From assembly GCF_028502605.1 (NCBI RefSeq), contig NC_079233.1, forward strand, positions 3,596,001-3,660,000: a stretch of 64,000 nucleotides of DNA, read 5' to 3'. Shown here piece after piece: positions 57,708-64,000 of this stretch (positions within the stretch are counted from its first letter, which is position 1; each line of letters opens with the position of its first letter). The position numbers and the translations under genes were made by a program. The DNA is from Trichoderma breve (taxonomy: Eukaryota; Ascomycota; Sordariomycetes; Hypocreales; Hypocreaceae). The notes below the pieces were generated by a model. It did no database searches. It worked only from the letters and a program-made list of their open reading frames with translations, and was not told the DNA's origin.

Positions 57708-59400
57708 TCAATCAAGACCCAATAGTTCGAGCTTGCCATCGCCCAGTGCATCTTCCATCCTCTTCATAACCTCCAACACCTTCTCCTCCTTCAAGCGTCG
57801 TCCAACAACCTAGACACCAACTGTGGACGACTATGCATATCATCTGCATTGTATCATTTGTAGGCACCTTGAGCAATTCCGTTGAGTCTCTTGATATTGT
57901 CAGTACTTGGCAACTGATCTTTTCCCCTGTCTACATAAGTCACAGGCATCACGCCCGCGGAGTAGCCAAACTGCAAGCACTTGGCATTAGTAACTTCATA
58001 ATTCGCGTACGTAACAAGTCGATATTCAAGAGCACCCACCAGATTAGAGAGAAAAGTGTATGCACAGCTGCTCACAGCATCATGCATTCCATTGTGAGAA
58101 ACAGCGGGGAGTGCATTTGGCGGAGCGATGATGAAGTCTATCTTGGTATCCTCCTACCACTCGAACCATCTTCGCTTGTATGCCTCTCGCTTGGCAATTA
58201 GCTGCCAATACTCTAAGACGTCCTTGGATGCCAGTCGTATAGGACGTCCGCCCACAGAGAATTTCCCTGGATGTACTTCATCCAAAGATAATGCAGGTAC
58301 TTGATGGAAGAAGTCGCATGTAGAAGCGCATTTGCAAACTCTGCGGTCATTAGCCTCTTCGGGAAAATGGGTAGACTGTTTTCAGTCCATCGTTGTACAG
58401 AAGTTGGTATGCAAGTTGCAGGGCTTCATATGGCGATAGAGGGTTAATCTTAACCATCTCGTACTCAGCCTTTTCAAGGGCCCTTTTGCAAGCAGGGCTG
58501 AGGTTTACGACGCCATCTGTCCTGAAGAATCCGACTCTGAGTCGGCCTTTTTGTAGAATCTCTTGTTCAGCCTCGGACTTCCATGGCAGAGGCTAAACTG
58601 AACAGTCATATGGCCACAGCTTCATCCAGATAATGGGTTGTATAAAATACGTCAGATCATCCAAGGTTCGAGCCATCGGGGAGAGAACCGAAAGGATGTC
58701 GTCCTGGCCTGGCATTGACGTAGATGCTCCCAGCTTCACCCACCCGCTCGCAGAGCATTTGTGCGAATATACTCCTTAAATAATGAGCGGGACATCGAGC
58801 ACTGCCTGCTACATTGCTGCGAATTCCAATTCTTTCGCCGAGAGCGAGCAGCGCGCCGTCGCCACCAGTAGAGCCTCCCGGTGCGTACTTGTTATTGTAA
58901 ATATTGGCAGGTCGACCCCAAACATCATTGCTTGATTCAAAGCTCAGTAATGGAGTGGAAATGTTAGCCTTGACGCATGGCACAGCTCCAGTATCCTTGA
59001 GCAACTTCGTTGTTTTCACATCGCCAACATGCTCGCCAACGAACTTGCTCAAATCCAAACGAGTTCTCATATTCGGTTTCATTGACGTTATCCTTGAGGC
59101 TAACGGAAATATCTGCCAAGGAGGCCACTCAGATTAATTTATGCGCCTTTGAGCCACGCTTCGGCGGAAGGTATCCTAGCCTCAATTAAGCAGTCGGTCT
59201 TAGCATGGGTCTCAATAGCAACCTTACCATATATGTTCAAAATGCCAATGGCTCGATCAGCATTCTTATATACTTCCAAGATGAGATGCTCGATTGATTT
59301 GCTGATATTTTCACGGTTAATAACGCTGAAGGGGCCATGACATGCTGGGATAGCTCTGGTTTTGGCAGCTCGGTGGTCTTTTTTGAAACGACTACCGACT
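57708..59400 (-). pseudogene. Acetamidase (amidase signature family) pseudogene
   Basis: Fragments of an amidase lie in the correct order on the minus strand but in several frames with stops. From N to C: an HGPFSVINRENIS region (about 59330), KVAIETHAKTDCL and SAEAWLKGA then stop (about 59140-59220), remnants of the SLKDNVNE loop (about 59090), FESSNDVWGR and the signature APGGSTGGDGALLALG (58861-58884), PAHY then a frameshift, MARTLDDLTYF (about 58660), GFFRTDGVVNLSPAC (about 58510), DFIIAPPN (about 58125), SAGVMPVTYVDRGKDQLPS (about 57915-57960), and the end VVGRRLKEEKVLEVMKRMEDALG (about 57770) with TGA at 57708. A stop replaces Gln in VGVQVVGRR. The serine-bearing segment has lost normal spacing after NVAGSARCPAHY. 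Intact relatives hydrolyse small amides such as acetamide. Upstream start is not determinable. Confidence 0.88.
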
Positions 59401-60665
59401 GTGTCAGAATCAAATATTACGAGTTATAGATTGATACGAACATTCTGTAAGAAATTGGAGCTTTGAGACGTACCAGTCTAGCCTGTGCTGAAGGTATACT
59501 AGGAGAAACATTGTCAAGATTGCGAAGTGTGATATACTAAAAGATGTGCTTATGGACGAGGGTCGATACAAGTCAGTTGGATCCGATTTCAGACGACAAC
59601 GCTGATTAATAGCTTCGATAGCTCATTGCATGTATCCTACAGCACGGCATCTCGAAGCCGTTAAGGGCACGCCCTTCATCCATTAAAGACATCGCCTCCG
59701 ATGTTGAGGCTGCACATTTGGCTTATCAACGACATGAAAGCACGTGCTTGCAACTACATCTCTATGTACACGACCTATATAAGCGAAGCTCGCTTCCAAC
59801 TAGCCACACTTGCAGAAAATAAAATGTCAATGGATGTTTGCCGAGTTCAAAATAGATTCTTCCATTGCCTCGATCTAGACCATGCCCCTTCACCTTTTTT
59901 CGTCTTCGTTTCCCATGTCAACTCCTGGTTATTACTAGGGCGAGATGGTAGTTTCAAGCTAGTGGCCTAGCTGGAGATCGGCTTCGTCTTTGCCTAGTCG
60001 GTCGTCTATTCCGTTCCTGCACTGCCATTATTCCCACCTGGACGAACCGCTCGGCACTTCGATTATCTCTTCACAAGCCAGATGAACAATTGTTTGGCTG
60101 ATTTTTCTCCTCTCAAGGTGATTTGGCGGCGGCGTGTGGGCCATGCCTGAAACCATCTGCATCTCGCTGTTGGCTCTAGCAGCAGACTATTGGCTGTCGT
60201 GCTTGGAACTCTGAGCATTTGAGCAATAGGAACCTCGACTCGGGTCGCTAAAACGAGTCTCCAGATAGATTGCGACGCTGCCTTATCGAGAGTCCAAGAA
60301 AGGCAACGAATGGCAGGGGCCGACCTGCCACACGCGCCTAGGGTCTGAGCTGTCTCGTGCATATATTGAACGCTATCAGTGGCGATGCCATTTTTTTTCT
60401 CTTCCTGTCCTTTTGACGGCAGGCCTCGTACCTTTCCTTTTTTTGAGCGCCATCAAGTCCACGGAGAATTTGGGGCTGGACTCCAAAGACGCCATTTTAC
60501 ATTCTTTTCGGGTGGTCTATAACTTTGTTGACGCTCTCTTTTTAACCTTGGTGTTGGACTTTGATAAGACGCTTCTCTCCATTTTTATCACTCTTTCTTC
60601 ATGATTCGCCTGTCGATCTTTTGGTGGCACTAGTTATTTGCTGTGTACTACACTTTTAACGTCGA
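59401..60665. other. Intergenic, promoter of the secreted-protein gene
   Basis: No gene recognised. A TATA-like TATATAAG lies near 59774, and pyrimidine-rich sequence at 60390-60445 and 60540-60600 precedes the next gene. The left part may contain a fully degraded start of the amidase. Confidence 0.5.
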
Positions 60666-61892
60666 ATGATGCACATATTTCTCTTTCTGGCAGCTCTCCT
60701 GGCCACTTCCATCACTTATGCGGCCCCCATTCAATATGAGAGCAAGAAAATCTTTGTTATTTCGCAGAAGCCAACCTTGATACCGCATTATATGCCCCAG
60801 GCCAAGAGTGCAACAATTCTTGCCAATGTGACGGATCCCGATCTCAGCCGCGACTCCTGCGGCTCGGTCAAGATGGGATTTCGTACCCTTTGGACTTGTC
60901 GAGACACTGCCATCCGTGTCCCCGGCACCAACCAGTTTGCATTCGTCTTTGCCAACACAGCCGGCTGGACCGACAATCAGCAAGACGAAGCACCCGCTAT
61001 TCAACAGGGAGGGCCGGTTGGAGCAGGATCAGATGGCATCAATAGCATCCTCCTGATGAAGGGCCCGCGGCCAACTCTTCCTACGTTCTACCCCTTGGGC
61101 CCCAACATGTGCCCAAACTCTGGGGCATGTGATGACGGGACAAGCAGATGGACAGCATGGCCAGACTCACCACCAATGGTCACGGACACGGCTCTCAATG
61201 GAACTGTCACGGCATATACTTGGGTGTCCAACAACCAGATGGTCAGCAGTAGCATGGAGCAATTGACACCTCAGCCTTCAACCACCATGTTCAAGATGAC
61301 ATACACGCCCGATCTCAACCCAGACGTGCTTCCGGCTGTTTCAACTGTGGATGGTAATTTCTGGGGAGAGCACGAGATTGCATATGGAACCTATGGCAAC
61401 GTTGTCAGGGGGGAGTACGCCTATCTCTACGGACTACTACACCTGGGAGGTGTCGCTTTAGCAAGGGTTCCCGTCGATTGTATCGAGAACAAGAGCCAAT
61501 ACGAATACTACGTGGATGGCAAGTGGACAAGCACCAAGCCCGCCATCGATGACCCAGCTGCTGCAGTCCCCAATGCCGGAACAACAGGACAGGGAACCTT
61601 TTACTTCTCGGATCGGGCCCAGTCATACGTCTGGATCGGCCAGGCCAGCATCAGCGTCTCGGCCGACTTTTACATCTCGACGGCCCCAAGCCCAGAAGGG
61701 CCCTGGACAAGCCCATATCTCCTCTACTCGGGGCCCAACGGCGATGGGGACCTGCCGTCGTACAGCTTGCAAGCGCATCCTCACATGCTGCGCGAGTATG
61801 ACGACGGCATCTATCTGACGTGGACGCAGTACTTCAAGCCCAGCACATACGCTGCATATGTCACCCCGCTTGTGTACGTTTCGTTTGTCTAG
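60666..61892 (+). CDS. Secreted protein of unknown function, beta-rich
   Basis: A single exon of 408 aa. MHIFLFLAALLATSITYAA is a clear signal peptide with likely cleavage after residue 20. The mature protein is rich in Gly, Trp, Tyr, Ser and Thr and lacks long helices, suggesting a beta-sandwich or beta-propeller fold. Aromatic motifs recur (FRTLWTCRDT, FVFANTAGWTDN, SRWTAWPDSPP, FWGEHEIAYGTYG, GKWTSTKP, YVWIGQASIS, PEGPWTSPYLLYSG, YLTWTQYF), which might be repeated blades. Six or more Cys could form disulphides. The late SADFYISTAPSPEGPW and ASISVS pattern recalls five-bladed-propeller glycosidases and DUF4185-type proteins, but I cannot assign a family or catalytic residues. Extracellular carbohydrate-related function is a guess. 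Confidence 0.75.
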   Translation: MMHIFLFLAALLATSITYAAPIQYESKKIFVISQKPTLIPHYMPQAKSATILANVTDPDLSRDSCGSVKMGFRTLWTCRDTAIRVPGTNQFAFVFANTAGWTDNQQDEAPAIQQGGPVGAGSDGINSILLMKGPRPTLPTFYPLGPNMCPNSGACDDGTSRWTAWPDSPPMVTDTALNGTVTAYTWVSNNQMVSSSMEQLTPQPSTTMFKMTYTPDLNPDVLPAVSTVDGNFWGEHEIAYGTYGNVVRGEYAYLYGLLHLGGVALARVPVDCIENKSQYEYYVDGKWTSTKPAIDDPAAAVPNAGTTGQGTFYFSDRAQSYVWIGQASISVSADFYISTAPSPEGPWTSPYLLYSGPNGDGDLPSYSLQAHPHMLREYDDGIYLTWTQYFKPSTYAAYVTPLVYVSFV

Positions 61893-62989
61893 GATCGGGT
61901 CCCGGGTGGAGATGACACATGCAGTTGAACGACGATACCCCATTGTTTTGATATGCAAGCGAGCGAGGCCTACATACTTTGTACATACATGAATGCCTTA
62001 CATGGATAATCTACACGTCGGATACAGGTACATGCACATACATGGTCGACCGGGGGGGTTCAAGGAGCTGGAGGGGCAAAGAAACGGGTAAAAGCATTGA
62101 TACATTGATTACATGTTCCTACAAGAGTGGCGTGGTGCCTGATGTGTTGTTCCTCGTTGGGGAGACTGAGATTAACAAGGGGGAGAGTCTTGTAACGACC
62201 ATTGAAGAAAAGCACCTGAGAAGCCCCTTGAAATGCTCCGTCTGCTATGCTGTACTTGGTAACCCGCCCTGTCCAAAAGCAAACATGGCATGAATGCGAC
62301 TTTGGTTCATCCTCTTTTGCATTGTATGGGGCTGGCCAGCGTCTCATCGCCCTGAGCGGTGAGCTGCAGAGCCTTGAATCAAGTGCCCACATATGACACG
62401 TGTGAGATGCTCGACGTGTGTCCATGCCATGTACAGCAAATTCATCAGTCGTGAGAACCCAATTCCCCTCATCTTGGGTCTTGGGGCATGGCTCATGCAT
62501 AACTGCCTTACCTATCCTTTCCTGCTGCTTCAACCGCCATCAGCCGTAGCAATTCTTCTTCCCAGCCTTTGATTTTCCATCAGCCATGTCCCTTATCAAT
62601 CACCCATGTATAACTATTCCTCCCATTTTTTTTTCGTCCGTTTCCTCCCCATGCTGAGTGCCGCCCACTAGCCCTAGACAGCTGGTCTGTCCCCCCCTAG
62701 CCGTGCAGCCACCGCCAATCACAGGACCGCTCGCTGCTCTATAGCGCCCTGTAGCGCCTTATAGCGCTCGCTTCCCTTCTCCCATCCCACTAAAGCCGCC
62801 TCCGGGACCCGACCGGACCAGCTGGCCGTCTCCACACCATCCTGTGAAAGCCTCTGCTCTGAATACCGTCATCAGGCTCAGAGCCCAACTAGAGCTTTTT
62901 TCTCTCTTCTTTTCCTCTTCTCTTCTTCCTCTCCTCCTCCTCCTTCCCCGTCTTCTCTTCCCCACGCTTCAAGCTAGAAGCCCCTCATC
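61893..62989. other. Intergenic, DUF1776 gene promoter
   Basis: The right part is the promoter and leader of the next gene: a CCAAT box in CGCCAATCACA (about 62713), the TAGCGC triplet repeat (62739-62768) and a long pyrimidine tract (62893-62970) as is common before fungal genes. The left part holds the 3' flank of the secreted-protein gene. Confidence 0.6.
62739..62768 (+). promoter_or_regulatory. Three 10-bp units with TAGCGC core
   Basis: CTATAGCGCC, CTGTAGCGCC and TTATAGCGCT follow one another directly, placing three TAGCGC cores exactly ten bases apart about 225 bp upstream of the DUF1776 ATG. Helical-turn spacing suggests a protein-binding array, by inference only. Confidence 0.35.
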
Positions 62990-64000
62990 ATGGCGACCGA
63001 AAACAACCAGGTGATGGACGTGGTAAGGACTGCCCTGCCCTCATTCCTCGCCCTTGCGGCAAAGGCAAAGCTTTATAGCCGCGGCTAACGCAAATCCCCT
63101 CCAGCTCAACACCATCTCGGGCACCTTTCGCAAGGTCACCGACAATGCCGCCGAGTTCATCGACAAGGGCGTCGACAAGGCCTCCGAGGCCGTTCGCGAG
63201 AGGCTGGCGACGGTCGACTGGCTGCCTGACATTGTGAAGCCTCTGCCCCCGCCTAAGCCCGAGGTCATTGTCGTGCCGCTGTCGACAATCGAAAAGCTGC
63301 AGAGCTGGTTCTCCAGGAACAAGTACCTGATTGGCGCTGCCGTTGTCATCACCACCACCGTTGCCTACAAGGGCTACCAGCAGAACAAGTACGTGCGAAA
63401 GGTACGGAGGGCCAAGCGAAGCAAGAATGGCGGCCGCTCCGAGGTTGTCGTTATCGCGGGGTCTCCTCGCCTGCCGCTGACCAAGTCGCTGGCTCTGGAT
63501 ATGGAGAGGCGCGGCTTCATCGTCTTTATCGTGTGCAACGCTCCCGAGGACGAGGCCGCAGTCAAGTCCTTTTCTCGTGCTGACATTATGCCCCTCACCA
63601 TTGATACCACAAATGTGAGTCTTCTCCTCATAATGATATCCTTATCATGACTCATTTGGGTGGTTTTGATGAGAACTATATAAGTCCCAAGTTTGCATGT
63701 GAAAGCAAGTTTGCTAACTGCTATCCCCACCTAGCCTCCCAATGCCGGCCTGGCCATCGAGCGCTTTGCTCACTTCCTCACATCTCCCAGAGCTCCCGGG
63801 CCCAACATCAAGCCAAACCAGCTGACGCTCAAATCCGTCTTCCTGATCCCTAGCCTTCACTACCAGACCTCTCCCATCGCCACCATCCCCCCATCAGCCT
63901 TTGCCGACCTCTTCAACACCCATCTGCTGCAGCCCATTCTCACCATCCAGACATTCCTCCCGCTGCTCACATCAAGGCTTGGCCCCATCGGAGAGAAATG
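62990..64000 (+). CDS. DUF1776 family protein, short-chain-dehydrogenase-like (3' end beyond window)
   Basis: Exons 62990-63022, 63105-63614 and 63735 to the window end, with introns of 82 bp (GCTAACG branch point) and 120 bp, both phase 0. About 270 aa are visible and the gene continues past 64000. The family is fungal-specific and SDR-like, membrane associated, and includes the yeast Pbr1/YNL181W type oxidoreductases; the substrate is not settled to my knowledge. The first exon encodes only 11 residues. NKYLIGAAVVITTTVAYKGY (about residues 95-114) is a likely transmembrane helix preceded and followed by basic residues. EVVVIAGSPRLPLTKSLALDMERRGF then forms the start of the Rossmann-like fold, with VFIVCNAPEDEAAV as the second strand. 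Exon 3 opens PPNAGLAIERFAHFL. Confidence 0.88.

Noticed and set aside
1..64000. CRISPR array, prokaryotic operon or intact transposon
   Set aside because: No spaced direct repeats, no terminal inverted repeats with a transposase frame, no reverse transcriptase motif; introns throughout show a eukaryotic genome.

Overview
The window is nuclear DNA of a filamentous ascomycete, most likely a Sordariomycete of the order Hypocreales (Trichoderma-like). The evidence is short introns of about 55-140 bp with GTRNGT-type donors and CTAAC-like branch points, gene spacing of roughly one gene per 3-4 kb, long low-complexity intergenic stretches, and fungal-specific gene families (MDM12, group hybrid histidine kinase, GH76 mannanase, DUF1776, FAB1). 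The genus is inferred by general resemblance, not by database comparison. I saw no bacterial-type operon, CRISPR array, rRNA, convincing tRNA or intact transposon.

Layout, left to right. 1-3.6 kb: no firm gene, only microsatellites, a TATA-like box and one weak 52-codon ORF. 3.6-5.5 kb: threonine dehydratase ILV1 (minus). 6.2-6.8 kb: Asn/Gly/Tyr-rich small protein (minus). 7.5-9.4 kb: secreted GH76 mannanase-like protein (minus). 10.35-11.43 kb: a lineage-specific Cys/Glu-rich gene (here copy A) lying between two decayed pieces of the next gene. 12.8-15.7 kb: Cep57-domain spindle-pole-body coiled-coil protein (plus). 16.5-18.9 kb: ribosome biogenesis factor NOC2 (minus). 19.8-20.5 kb: copy B, a paralogue of copy A (plus). 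21.1-22.0 kb: ESCRT-I subunit VPS28 (plus), convergent with MDM12 of the ERMES complex (22.1-23.4 kb, minus). 24.0-31.6 kb: FAB1 PtdIns3P 5-kinase (minus). 32.9-35.3 kb: unrecognised proline-rich protein (plus). 36.3-36.9 kb: BolA-like protein (minus). 40.5-42.6 kb: ACSF3-type malonyl-CoA/acyl-CoA synthetase (plus). 43.4-44.3 kb: eIF4E (minus). 45.6-50.0 kb: PAS-rich hybrid histidine kinase (minus). 54.6-56.0 kb: WSS1-type DNA-protein crosslink protease (minus). 57.7-59.4 kb: dead acetamidase gene (minus). 60.7-61.9 kb: secreted protein of unknown function (plus). 63.0 kb to the end: DUF1776 protein, cut by the window edge (plus).

Most genes are unlinked housekeeping functions; no biosynthetic cluster is visible. 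VPS28 and FAB1 both serve the endosome/vacuole route, but that proximity need not mean co-regulation. The accessory material is concentrated at 9.4-12.3 kb, 19.2-20.6 kb and 56-60.6 kb, where sequence is AT-richer, repeat-bearing and contains decayed genes.

The least-described item is the copy A/copy B family: two paralogues 9 kb apart with conserved ends and a rapidly changing Cys/Glu core, one of them embedded in a broken duplicate of the neighbouring spindle-pole gene. Several gene models also need correction relative to simple open reading frames: FAB1 has a 66-bp intron without a stop and a last intron whose first bases mimic a stop codon, and the histidine kinase has a 78-bp intron without a stop. 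All exon boundaries were read by eye from splice consensus and protein continuity and have no transcript support here.
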